DNA of 52,089 nucleotides from RBG-16-66-20 sp036262835 (GTDB lineage: Bacteria > Pseudomonadota > Gammaproteobacteria > Burkholderiales > SG8-39), in contig DATAID010000039.1 of assembly GCA_036262835.1 (NCBI GenBank), positions 1 through 52,089 of the forward strand. Direction: 5' to 3'. The notes below the pieces were generated by a model, which saw only the letters and a program-made list of their open reading frames with translations, did not search any database and was not told the DNA's origin. This document shows positions 22,060 to 31,187 of this stretch, one piece after another; position 1 is the stretch's first letter, and the number at the start of each line of letters is the position of its first letter. A program made the translations under genes and the position numbers.

Positions 22060-22800
22060 CTACCAATACTTGACGCAGGGGCCGCTGAAGAGGACCGGGC
22101 CGCTCGGGGCGCCGGTCGGCGAGCCGCCCTCCGGCTCCAGGCTCACCGCGAGCTTTGGCACGTTGCCGAGCGAGGTCTCGGCCACGGAGGCGAGCTCGAG
22201 CGTGCCTTTTTCCTCGGCCGAGACGAGGCCGAGCGATTTCGGCGCGCCGCCCGCAGGGAGCGCCCAGAGCTCGAGGCTCTTGCCGGGCACGCGGATCGAC
22301 GCCTCGAGCGTGCGCACCGAGAGCTCTTTGGAGTCGCGCCCGGCAGTCACGAAGATGACCGGTTTCTCGGTCTTCGGATCGGAGAGCACCGCGACGTAGC
22401 CCACGTCGTTGGCGGGAGCGCGGAGCACGATCGGCGCGGGCACGGCCACCGGCCCCGAGGGCGCGGTGAGAACCACCACCACCATGAAAAGCGCCGCCGC
22501 CGTGCCGCCTGCGAAGAGCGCGAGCGCACGCCACAAGGCGAGGCTGTCCCACCAGCCGCGCGCCGCGGCGCGGCCGAGGCGGCCTTCGATCGCGCGCCAC
22601 AGCCTCGCCGGCGGCGGGACCGGCGTCACCCCCGCCGTCATCGGCGCGAGGCGCGCTTCCCAGCGCGCGACCGCGAGCCCGAGCGAGGCGTCCTCGCGCA
22701 GCCAGCGCTCGAAGCGCCGGCGCGCGGCACCGCGGAGCGTCCCCAGGGCGTACTCCGCCGCCAGACGCTCCTGCAGCTCGGTTTTTCCCCTGAGCTTCAA
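22060..22800 (-). CDS. Anti-sigma factor, RskA-like
   Basis: The 246-residue protein has an N-terminal cytoplasmic part with the conserved LAAEYALGTLRGAARRRFE (zinc-less anti-sigma motif). One membrane helix follows near 93-112 (ALFAGGTAAALFMVVVVLTA), and then a periplasmic RskA domain of about 130 residues ending SGPCVKYW. It should bind and hold the ECF sigma factor encoded directly upstream until a signal triggers release by proteolysis. The start at 22800 lies 1 nt after the sigma stop, so the two proteins are made in step. The nature of the signal is unknown. Confidence 0.93.
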   Translation of the reverse strand: MKLRGKTELQERLAAEYALGTLRGAARRRFERWLREDASLGLAVARWEARLAPMTAGVTPVPPPARLWRAIEGRLGRAAARGWWDSLALWRALALFAGGTAAALFMVVVVLTAPSGPVAVPAPIVLRAPANDVGYVAVLSDPKTEKPVIFVTAGRDSKELSVRTLEASIRVPGKSLELWALPAGGAPKSLGLVSAEEKGTLELASVAETSLGNVPKLAVSLEPEGGSPTGAPSGPVLFSGPCVKYW

Positions 22801-22801
22801 C

Positions 22802-23350
22802 TTACGAGGCCTCCAGGCAGGATTTCAACTTGAGCAGGCCGCGGCGAACCCAGGTCTTCACGGTTCCGAGCGGCTCCTGCAGATGCAGCGCCAGCTCGGA
22901 GTGCGTCAGGCCGTCGTAGAACGCGAGCGCAATCGCCTGGCGCTGCTTCGCCTCCAGCGTCTTCAGGCAGCGGGCGAGCGCGGCCGCGTCGCTCGCGCGC
23001 TCGAGCTCCGAGAGCGGCTCGGCCGCCTCGCTCGGGGTCGCCGCGGCGATCGCGCCTTCGGGGTCGGGCACCTCGAAACCGGGCCGGCGCAGCCAGTCCA
23101 GGCATCGGTTTCTTACGATGCTCGACATCCAGGTCATGGGCGCGGCAAGCCCCGCCTTGTAGTCGCCGGCGTGGTCCCAGAATCGGAGATAGCACTCCTG
23201 CAGCACGTCTTCGGCCCAGTCCTCTCTCCTCAGGATACGCAGCGCCACGCCGAACAGTTTCGCCGAGGTGAGCTCGTAGAGGCGTGCGAGGGCGGCCCGA
23301 TCCTTGCGGGCGCACCCCGCCAAGAGCTCCGCGAGGGGGTCGCCCGCCAC
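22802..23350 (-). CDS. RNA polymerase ECF sigma factor, SigK-like
   Basis: This 182-residue ECF sigma factor has region 2 (LARLYELTSAKLFGVALRIL, then a WAEDVLQECYLRFWDHA segment at 45-61, which binds the -10 and core) and region 4 (ALAFYDGLTHSELALHLQ and LGTVKTWVRRGLLKLK). The class resembles sigma factors regulated by RskA-type anti-sigma proteins, as the adjacent gene confirms. The start is GTG at 23350, touching the stop of the adenosyltransferase gene; GAGGGG just upstream serves as ribosome binding site. I see no repeated ECF-type promoter that would identify its regulon. Confidence 0.94.
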   Translation of the reverse strand: MAGDPLAELLAGCARKDRAALARLYELTSAKLFGVALRILRREDWAEDVLQECYLRFWDHAGDYKAGLAAPMTWMSSIVRNRCLDWLRRPGFEVPDPEGAIAAATPSEAAEPLSELERASDAAALARCLKTLEAKQRQAIALAFYDGLTHSELALHLQEPLGTVKTWVRRGLLKLKSCLEAS

Positions 23351-23944
23351 TCAGCCCCTCGGCTTGCGCTGACCCTGGGGCGAGCGGCGCCCCTTGGGCT
23401 CACGAACATGGCGCCAGAGCACGTCGCCGCGCTTGCCCGCACGGTTGAGCGACCGGCCGAGGACGAAAAGAAGGTCGGAGAGCCGGTTCAGGTACTGGCG
23501 CGCGTGCGCCCCGATCGGCTCGGCGCGGCCGAGGGCGACGAGGCGCCGCTCGGCGCGGCGGCAGATCGCGCGCGCGAGGTGCGCGACGGCCGCGGCGCGA
23601 GTGCCGCCGGGCAGGATGAATTCCTTCAACGCGGGCAAGCGCTTGTTATACGCTGCAAGCAGGCCATCCAGACGCAGGACGTGCGCCTCGGTGACCATCT
23701 GATAGCCCGGGATGCTGGTTTCGCCGCCGAGGTCGAACAGGTCGTGCTGGATCTGCAGCAGCGCCTTGCCGATGTCGGCCGGCAGCTTTTCCGTCAGAAG
23801 CAACCCCAGCGCCGAATTGAGCTCGTCGATGTCGCCGAGCGCTTCGATGCGCGCCGCATCCTTGGCGACGCGCTTGCCGTCGCCCAGCCCCGTCTCGCCC
23901 GCGTCGCCCGTGCGGGTCGCGATCTTCGTCAGGCGGTGTCCCAT
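23351..23944 (-). CDS. Cob(I)yrinic acid a,c-diamide adenosyltransferase, PduO type
   Basis: The 197-residue PduO-type ATP:cob(I)alamin adenosyltransferase forms adenosylcobalamin from reduced corrinoid and ATP. The N-terminal ATP-binding motif is TRTGDAGETGLGDGKRVAK (residues 11-29), followed by EALGDIDELNSALG. The C-terminal part has AICRRAERRL and LNRLSDLLFVLGR, including the conserved Arg and Asn residues. A basic tail (KGRRSPQGQRKPRG) extends beyond the usual end. It overlaps xseA by 1 nt (TGATG) and abuts the sigma gene without a gap. No other cobalamin gene or B12-dependent enzyme is present in the window, so its placement in a DNA repair/stress unit is unexplained. Confidence 0.93.
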   Translation of the reverse strand: MGHRLTKIATRTGDAGETGLGDGKRVAKDAARIEALGDIDELNSALGLLLTEKLPADIGKALLQIQHDLFDLGGETSIPGYQMVTEAHVLRLDGLLAAYNKRLPALKEFILPGGTRAAAVAHLARAICRRAERRLVALGRAEPIGAHARQYLNRLSDLLFVLGRSLNRAGKRGDVLWRHVREPKGRRSPQGQRKPRG

Positions 23945-25155
23945 CAGGACCCCTTTCCGGTCACTTTGCTCTCGACCCAGCCCTGGGCAAGCGCGGTGCT
24001 GAGCGACTCTCCGTTCTCGATTCTCGAGGCATCGCGAAGGATTTCGCCCTTCGCGTTGCGCGTGACCGAATAGCCGCGCGCGAGGAGCGCGGGGTGATCG
24101 AAGGCGGCGAGGCCGGCCCTGGCGTGCTTCACCTGCGCGAGCAACTCTGCGAAACGGTGGGTCATGGCGCGCGACAGTCGCACCGCAAGGTGGGACAGAT
24201 GCTGGCCGGAGCTCCGCAGCCGCTCGGCCGGATGCACGAGGCGCCGCTGCAGGCCGTCCACGGCCTGGATGCCGTAGGAGAGCTTTCTCGACATCTCCCT
24301 CGAGACGCAAAGTCCGAGCTCGGCGACTCGCTCGAGGAGCGCCTCGCGCGAGGGGCTGACGCGCTCGGCGGCGGCCGTGGGCGTGGGGCAGCGCTCGTCG
24401 GCTGCGAAATCCGCGATGGTGAAGTCGGTTTCGTGGCCCACGCCGCAGACGACCGGAATGGCGGAGGCGCGGATCGCGCGGGCGAGCGCCTCCTCGTTGA
24501 ACTGCCACAGGTCTTCGATCGAGCCTCCGCCGCGCACGAGCAGCAGCACGTCGCATTCGGCGCGCGCATTGGCGGTCAGTATCGCGCGGGCGAGCTTCGC
24601 CGCCGCGCCTTCGCCCTGCACCGGGGCGGGGTAGACGATCACCGGAATCGTCGGATTGCGGCGCTTCAGGCAGGTGAGGACGTCCCTGAGCGCTGCCGCG
24701 GCGCGCGAAGTGACGATGCCGATGCAGCGGGGGTGCTCAGGGACAGGGCGCTTCGCCGCGGAATCGAAGAGGCCCTCGCGCTCGAGCTTGTCCTTAAGCT
24801 TCAGGAACCGCTCGTAGAGCGGCCCAAGGCCCGCCCGGCGCATCGCCTCGACGGTCAGCTGGAAGCGCCCGCGCGGCTCATACAGGCTGACCAGCACCCG
24901 GGCCTCCACCTTCTCGCCTTCCTTGAGTTCCCAATCGAGCGCGGCCGCCCGGCTGCGGTACATGACGCAATCGGCCTGCGCGTTCTCGTCCTTCAGCACG
25001 AAATAGAGGTGGCCCGAGGCGGCCGGCCGGCAGTTGGAAATCTCGCCCGAGACCCACTGCAGAGGGAAGCGTCGCTCCAGCACGTCACGCACGCTCCGCA
25101 CGAGTTGCGAGACAGTGAGAACCGGGCTCGCAGCGGTGAGCGGCAACTGCTCCAT
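23944..25155 (-). CDS. xseA: Exodeoxyribonuclease VII large subunit
   Basis: The product of about 403 residues matches XseA along its length: an N-terminal OB-fold (VSQLVRSVRDVLERRFPLQW and a SGHLYFVLKDENAQ motif), the catalytic domain with IGIVTSRAAAALRDVL, VRGGGSIEDLWQFNEE and VGHETDFTIADFAADERCPTPTAAAE split over neighbouring blocks, and a helical C-terminal part. With XseB it degrades single-stranded DNA from both ends. The ATG at 25155 is preferred over a GTG at 25185 because TTGACA lies at 25192-25187 and the extra residues do not fit the family. It heads a unit with adenosyltransferase, sigma and anti-sigma genes; xseB is 21 kb away. Confidence 0.95.
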   Translation of the reverse strand: MEQLPLTAASPVLTVSQLVRSVRDVLERRFPLQWVSGEISNCRPAASGHLYFVLKDENAQADCVMYRSRAAALDWELKEGEKVEARVLVSLYEPRGRFQLTVEAMRRAGLGPLYERFLKLKDKLEREGLFDSAAKRPVPEHPRCIGIVTSRAAAALRDVLTCLKRRNPTIPVIVYPAPVQGEGAAAKLARAILTANARAECDVLLLVRGGGSIEDLWQFNEEALARAIRASAIPVVCGVGHETDFTIADFAADERCPTPTAAAERVSPSREALLERVAELGLCVSREMSRKLSYGIQAVDGLQRRLVHPAERLRSSGQHLSHLAVRLSRAMTHRFAELLAQVKHARAGLAAFDHPALLARGYSVTRNAKGEILRDASRIENGESLSTALAQGWVESKVTGKGS

Positions 25156-25340
25156 GGGGCGCGCCGAGATTACACTAATCCACACCTGTCAAGCCCGGCG
25201 TAGCCGATTCAGCGACAGCCCGTGTAGAGCCCGATTCTTATCCGTAAAGCGCTGTTTCGACGGCGGAAACAAGTGATGAAAAATTACTCGCCCCCAACTA
25301 TGACGCCATTGTGAGGAGGAGAAGCCAGCCTCTTCAGGGA

Positions 25341-25375
25341 TAATCCACAAACTTATCCACATCTTTTGTGGATAT
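25341..25375. promoter_or_regulatory. Cluster of DnaA-box-like sequences
   Basis: Three 9-mers lie within 35 bp: TAATCCACA (25341-25349), the consensus TTATCCACA (25353-25361), and TGTGGATAT (25367-25375, reverse orientation). The last two form an inverted repeat TATCCACA-TCTTT-TGTGGATA. A fourth, TAATCCACA, is at 25176-25184. The cluster is upstream of the exbB promoter and may let DnaA regulate or titrate here. Neither dnaA/dnaN nor an AT-rich unwinding region is present, so it is unlikely to be oriC. Confidence 0.5.
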
Positions 25376-25399
25376 CGGCCCAACCCACGCCGAACCGGG

Positions 25400-25428
25400 T
25401 TGCTGCTGCGGTGCGGTTTGGCTAAAGT
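25400..25428 (+). promoter_or_regulatory. Candidate exbB promoter
   Basis: TTGCTG (25400-25405), a 17-nt spacer and TAAAGT (25423-25428) form a plausible sigma-70 promoter. Transcription would begin about 30 nt before the TTG start of exbB, leaving room for its AAGGAAG ribosome binding site at about 25454-25460. It would serve exbB, exbD, lpxK and possibly the genes following them. Confidence 0.45.
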
Positions 25429-25465
25429 GCGGCACAAAAAATGCGGCTGAACCAAGGAAGAAGCG

Positions 25466-26098
25466 TTGTTCGACATCATTAAGGCCGCCGGCTGGCCGAT
25501 CTGGCCGCTGCTCCTCGCCTCCATTATCGCGGTCGCCCTCATCATCGAGCGTTCGGTCACGCTGCGCGAATCGAAGATCGTTCCGCCGACCCTGCTCGAC
25601 CAGGTGCTGTCCGTCTACACGCGCCAGGGCGTCACCCCCGAGATCCTCGACAGGCTCGCCAAGGATTCACCCCTGGGCGAGGTGCTCGCCGCGGGCCTGA
25701 GGAACGAAAAGAGCCCGCGCCATGTGATGAAGGAGGCGATCGAGGAGGCGGGGCGCTCGAGCGCCCATAACCTCGAGCGCTACCTGACCACCCTGGGCAC
25801 GATTGCCACCGCGGCGCCGCTGCTCGGCCTTTTCGGCACGGTGGTCGGCATGATCGAGATTTTCGGCTCGCAGTCGCCCACGGGCGCCAATAACCCTGCG
25901 CAGCTCGCGCACGGCATCTCGATCGCGCTCTACAACACCGCCTTCGGCATCGCCATCTCGATTCCGGCGCTCATCTTCTACCGCCACTTCAAGAACAAGG
26001 TGGACGGCTTCGTGGTGCGCATGGAGCAGGCCGCCTCCAAGATGGTCGACATCGTGCATGGCGAGCGCGAAGGCTACCGGGCGCCGCAGGAAAGATGA
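25466..26098 (+). CDS. exbB: MotA/TolQ/ExbB proton channel protein
   Basis: The 210-residue inner-membrane protein has three helices in the TolQ/ExbB arrangement. An N-terminal helix (IWPLLLASIIAVALIIERSV) is followed by a long cytoplasmic loop, then the conserved LTTLGTIATAAPLLGLFGTV and GISIALYNTAFGIAISIPAL helices, which carry the Thr residues of the channel. With ExbD it uses the proton gradient to energise outer-membrane transport through TonB or a similar protein. The start is TTG at 25466, preceded by AAGGAAG; ATG starts further in would remove the first helix. It overlaps exbD by 4 nt (ATGA). In this gene order the pair often precedes lpxK in Betaproteobacteria. Confidence 0.94.
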   Translation: MFDIIKAAGWPIWPLLLASIIAVALIIERSVTLRESKIVPPTLLDQVLSVYTRQGVTPEILDRLAKDSPLGEVLAAGLRNEKSPRHVMKEAIEEAGRSSAHNLERYLTTLGTIATAAPLLGLFGTVVGMIEIFGSQSPTGANNPAQLAHGISIALYNTAFGIAISIPALIFYRHFKNKVDGFVVRMEQAASKMVDIVHGEREGYRAPQER

Positions 26099-26511
26099 AC
26101 TTCCAGCGCGGCCGCTACAAGGAGGAGCCCGAGATCAACCTCGTGCCCCTCATCGACGTGATGATGGTGATCCTGATCTTCCTCATGATCACCACCACGT
26201 ATTCGAAATACACCGAGCTGAAGATCAACCTGCCCACCGCGGAGGCCGAGCGGCAGCAGGAGCGCCCGAACGAGATCTCGGTGCTGGTCGGCGCGCAGGG
26301 CCAGTACGTCATCAACAAGGCGCCGGTGCAGTACTCGAGCGTCGAGCAGCTCGCCGCCGAGCTGCGGCGCGCGGGCGAAGGCCTGCGCGAGCCGATCGTC
26401 ATCATCAGCGCCGACCGCGTTTCCAACTGGCAGGCGGTGGTGCGCGTCATGGAGGCCGCGCGCGTCGCCGGCCTCTCGCAGATCACCTTCACCACGCAGT
26501 CCGCCAGGTAG
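26095..26511 (+). CDS. exbD: ExbD/TolR-family biopolymer transport protein
   Basis: The 138-residue protein has a short cytoplasmic N-terminus, one membrane helix (LIDVMMVILIFLMITT, near residues 19-34) with the essential Asp 21 of the ExbD/TolR family, and a periplasmic domain of about 100 residues beginning KINLPTAEAE. It works with ExbB as a proton-driven motor in the cell envelope. Coupling is tight on both sides: 4-nt overlap with exbB, and the stop codon shares one base with the GTG start of lpxK. No TonB gene lies nearby. Confidence 0.95.
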   Translation: MNFQRGRYKEEPEINLVPLIDVMMVILIFLMITTTYSKYTELKINLPTAEAERQQERPNEISVLVGAQGQYVINKAPVQYSSVEQLAAELRRAGEGLREPIVIISADRVSNWQAVVRVMEAARVAGLSQITFTTQSAR

Positions 26512-27491
26512 TGCGCCACTGGCGCCGCCGCGGCCTCGTCGCCCGGCTGCTCTGGCCGGCGGGCCTTGCCTTCGGTTGCGTGGCGCTGTTCAGAAGGCTT
26601 TTTTATCGCCTTCGCATTTTCAAGTCCTGCAGAATTCAAATTCCCGTGATCGTGGTCGGAAATCTCTCGGTGGGAGGCGCGGGCAAGACGCCGCTGGTGC
26701 TCTGGATTGCGGATTTTCTCAAGCAGCACGGCCGCAAGCCCGGCATCGTTTCGCGCGGTTACGGAGGCTCCGTTTCGAGGACCAAGGAAACTCGCGCGGC
26801 GAACATCGCCTCGGATCCGGCGGAAGTGGGCGACGAGCCGATGCTGCTCGCGCGGCGCAGCGGCTGCCCCGTCTGGGTGGCTGCCGACCGGGTGCTCGCC
26901 GCGAAGACGCTCAAGCGCGAAAGCCCGGAGGTCGACGTCATCGTTGCCGACGACGGCCTGCAGCACTACGCGCTCAGGCGCGATATCGAGATTTGCGTGG
27001 TCGACGAGCACGGCCTCGGCAACCGGTGGCTTCTGCCCGCCGGCCCCCTGCGCGAGCCCTTGTCGAGATTGAAGTCGGTGGATGCGATTGTGGTGCACGG
27101 GCCGGGGGCCGGGATCAGCGGCTATTCGATGAAGCTGCAGGGCGAGAGCCTCGCCAATCTCGTCAATGCCCAGGACCGCCGGCCGCTCAAATCCTTTGCC
27201 GGGCAGAAGGTGCACGCGGTCGCCGGCATCGGCGACCCCAGACGCTTTTTCCTTCAGCTCGCGGGCGCCGGGCTCAAGGTCGTGCCGCATCCGTTCCCCG
27301 ACCACCACGTTTTCGGCGCGGCCGACCTCGAATTCGGCGACGGGCTGCCGGTCGTGATGACCGAGAAGGACGCGGTAAAATGCAAGCGCATCGCGAAAGC
27401 GCACCACTGGGTGTTCGCGGTGGACGCCGCGCCCGATCCCGCGTTCGGCCGCTTCCTCCTGGAGAAGCTGGGTGGATCCAAAACTGCTTGA
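26511..27491 (+). CDS. lpxK: Tetraacyldisaccharide 4'-kinase
   Basis: The 326-residue LpxK phosphorylates the 4' position of the lipid A precursor tetraacyldisaccharide 1-phosphate at the inner membrane. Evidence includes an N-terminal hydrophobic segment (LLWPAGLAFGCVALFRRLFY), the P-loop VGNLSVGGAGKTPLV near 44-58, SRGYGG near 78, the conserved VIVADDGLQHY near 143 with the catalytic Asp, and MTEKDAVKC near the C-terminus. GTG at 26511 is the most likely start; a longer frame from 26058 is a shadow of exbD. It overlaps the Trm112-like gene by 20 nt. Together with kdsB it belongs to LPS core/lipid A synthesis. Confidence 0.95.
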   Translation: MRHWRRRGLVARLLWPAGLAFGCVALFRRLFYRLRIFKSCRIQIPVIVVGNLSVGGAGKTPLVLWIADFLKQHGRKPGIVSRGYGGSVSRTKETRAANIASDPAEVGDEPMLLARRSGCPVWVAADRVLAAKTLKRESPEVDVIVADDGLQHYALRRDIEICVVDEHGLGNRWLLPAGPLREPLSRLKSVDAIVVHGPGAGISGYSMKLQGESLANLVNAQDRRPLKSFAGQKVHAVAGIGDPRRFFLQLAGAGLKVVPHPFPDHHVFGAADLEFGDGLPVVMTEKDAVKCKRIAKAHHWVFAVDAAPDPAFGRFLLEKLGGSKTA

Positions 27492-27666
27492 GATCCTGGT
27501 GTGCCCGATCTGCAAGGGGCCGCTCGCGTATCGGAAAGATGCGCGGCGCGAGATCGCCGAGCTCATCTGCAAGGCCGACCGCCTCGCCTTCCCGGTGAAG
27601 GACGGCATTCCCGTCATGCTCGAAGAGGACGCGCGCAAGCTTCCTCCCGAAGAGGAAGTCGCCTGA
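27472..27666 (+). CDS. Trm112-family (YcaR-like) small zinc-ribbon protein
   Basis: The 64-residue protein has the Trm112 pattern: LLEILVCPICKGPLAY with a CPxC pair at residues 11-14, ELICKADRLAFPVKDGIPVML with one further Cys, and an acidic tail. Only three of the metal-ligand Cys of the eukaryotic relative are kept, as is common in bacterial members. Its function is not firmly established; relatives activate methyltransferases, and the conserved position between lpxK and kdsB in Proteobacteria suggests a link to LPS synthesis. The GTG start lies in lpxK, and the stop TGA overlaps a CTG that probably initiates kdsB. Confidence 0.93.
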   Translation: MDPKLLEILVCPICKGPLAYRKDARREIAELICKADRLAFPVKDGIPVMLEEDARKLPPEEEVA

Positions 27667-28388
27667 GCTTTCACGTCGTTATTCCCGCGCGTTTCGGCTC
27701 GACGCGCTTTCCCGGCAAGGCGCTCGCCGATATCGGCGGGAAGCCCATGGTGGTGCGCGTATGCGAGCGCGCGCGCCGCAGCGGCGCGCGCAGCGTGACG
27801 GTGGCGACCGACGACGGGCGCATCCGGCGCGCGGTCGAGGAAGCGGGCTTTCGCGCCCTCATGACGCGCTCGAGCCACGCTTCGGGCACCGACCGGATCG
27901 CCGAGGCGGCGGCGCGGCTGCGGCTGAAGGCGAGCGACATCGTCGTCAACGTGCAGGGCGACGAGCCGCTGATTCCTCCGGCGCTCATCGCGCGGGTGGC
28001 CGGCATCCTCGGCAAGCGTCGCGCCGCCGCGATGTCCACCGCCTGCCATCCGATCCATGACAAGGCCTCGCTCGAGAGCCCGAACGTCGTGAAGGTGGTG
28101 CTGGATGCCGAAGGCTACGCGCTTTATTTCTCGCGCTCGCGCATTCCCTTTGCGCGCGAGGCGCAAGGCCGCTGGTACCGCCATGCGGGCATCTATGGGT
28201 TCCGCAGGGGATTCCTCGAGAAATTCTCCGGCATGAGACGGAGCCCTGAAGAAAAAACCGAAGCGCTGGAGCAGCTCAGGGCGTTGTGGCACGGCTATCG
28301 CATCGCGGTCGTGGTCAGCCGGGCGGACATTCCACCCGGGGTGGACACGCCGCAGGATCTGCGGGCTGTGCGTAGAATGGCCCGCTAA
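27663..28388 (+). CDS. kdsB: 3-deoxy-manno-octulosonate cytidylyltransferase, probable CTG start
   Basis: The 241-residue KdsB activates KDO as CMP-KDO for LPS core synthesis in the cytoplasm. The CTP-binding N-terminus FHVVIPARFGSTRFPGKAL is at residues 3-21, followed by GKPMVVRVCERA, VATDD, the HASGTDRIAEA block, NVQGDEPL and a RHAGIYGFRRGFL motif. The N-terminal Ser-Phe matches the family start (M-S-F-x-V-V-I-P-A-R) only if initiation is at CTG 27663, which overlaps the Trm112 stop as CTGA. AGAGGA (27651-27656) lies 6 nt upstream, an ideal ribosome binding site. The nearest ATG inside (after GGKP) would cut off the nucleotide-binding loop, and upstream GTG codons would add residues read from the Trm112 gene in another frame. 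Confidence 0.92.
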   Translation: MSFHVVIPARFGSTRFPGKALADIGGKPMVVRVCERARRSGARSVTVATDDGRIRRAVEEAGFRALMTRSSHASGTDRIAEAAARLRLKASDIVVNVQGDEPLIPPALIARVAGILGKRRAAAMSTACHPIHDKASLESPNVVKVVLDAEGYALYFSRSRIPFAREAQGRWYRHAGIYGFRRGFLEKFSGMRRSPEEKTEALEQLRALWHGYRIAVVVSRADIPPGVDTPQDLRAVRRMAR

Positions 28389-28400
28389 GGAGGGGAGGAG

Positions 28401-29057
28401 ATGCGCTTGATTCTGCTCGGCCCGCCCGGGGCCGGGAAGGGGACGCAGTCTGCCGAAATCTGCGCACACTTCGGCATCCCGCAGATCTCGACCGGCGACA
28501 TGCTGCGCGCCGCGATCAAGGCCGGCACGCCGGTCGGCGTCGCGGCGAAGAAGCTCGTCGACTCCGGGCAGTTCGTCTCCGACGAGGTCGTGCTCGGCAT
28601 GGTGAAGGAGCGCCTGAAGGCGTCCGACTGCAAGCCGGGCTACCTGCTCGACGGCTTTCCGCGCACCCTGGGCCAGGCCGAGGCCATGCGCGACGGCGGA
28701 ATTGCGCTCGACTATGTGCTCGAGATCGATGTCCCCCCTGGGGAGATCGTCGCGCGCATGAGCGGCCGGCGCGTCCACCCTGCCTCGGGGCGCACGTATC
28801 ACGTCAAGTTCAAGCCGCCCAAGGTCGAGGGCAAGGACGACCTTACCGGCGAGCCGCTGGTGCAGCGAGAGGACGATCGCGAGGAAACGGTGAAGAGGCG
28901 CCTCGAGATCTACCAGTCGCAGACGCGTCCGCTCATCGAGTTCTACGCGCGCTGGGAGGACTCCAAAGATGCGCGTGCGCCCAAGCTGCGCAAGATTTCG
29001 GGCCTGGGCGGCCTCGAGGAGGTCCGCAAGCGGGCGATCAAGGCTTTGGCCGCCTAG
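28401..29057 (+). CDS. adk: Adenylate kinase
   Basis: The 218-residue enzyme converts ATP and AMP to two ADP. The P-loop GPPGAGKGT is at 7-15, AMP-binding STGDMLRAAI at about 30-39, DGFPRTLGQAE at about 84-94, and the LID region contains GRRVHPASGRTYHVKFKPPK. The LID lacks the four-Cys zinc site of Gram-positive enzymes, as usual for Proteobacteria. A strong Shine-Dalgarno (AGGAGGGGAGGAG) precedes the ATG. TAGAAT at 28375-28380, within the end of kdsB, could serve as an internal -10. The gene follows kdsB, as in many Betaproteobacteria. Confidence 0.97.
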   Translation: MRLILLGPPGAGKGTQSAEICAHFGIPQISTGDMLRAAIKAGTPVGVAAKKLVDSGQFVSDEVVLGMVKERLKASDCKPGYLLDGFPRTLGQAEAMRDGGIALDYVLEIDVPPGEIVARMSGRRVHPASGRTYHVKFKPPKVEGKDDLTGEPLVQREDDREETVKRRLEIYQSQTRPLIEFYARWEDSKDARAPKLRKISGLGGLEEVRKRAIKALAA

Positions 29058-29117
29058 CGCGCGTTTTGGCCGCGCGCTCCTGCTAAAATTCGTCCCCTTT
29101 CCGGGGAGAAATTCACT

Positions 29118-31186
<2,069 letters not shown>

Positions 31187-31187
<1 letters not shown>

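Larger units (their letters stand above)
25156..25465. other. 310-bp intergenic region between xseA and exbB
   Basis: The region separates the divergent xseA and exbB genes and is less GC-rich than its surroundings. It holds a TTGACA for xseA (25192-25187 on the minus strand), four DnaA-box-like 9-mers, one at 25176-25184 and three between 25341 and 25375, and an exbB promoter (25400-25428). A minus-strand frame across it has no recognisable protein features. I see no RNA gene. Confidence 0.6.

Noticed and set aside
22060..23944. Genomic island or horizontally acquired sigma/anti-sigma module
   Set aside because: Base composition and overlaps match the surroundings, and there is no integrase, tRNA or repeat at the borders.
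25341..25375. Chromosomal origin of replication
   Set aside because: Only a small box cluster is present; there is no AT-rich unwinding region, and none of dnaA, dnaN, gyrB, rpmH or parAB is near.
25189..25560. 123-codon minus-strand frame across the xseA-exbB gap
   Set aside because: It overlaps the conserved exbB start and the DnaA boxes and has no recognisable protein pattern.
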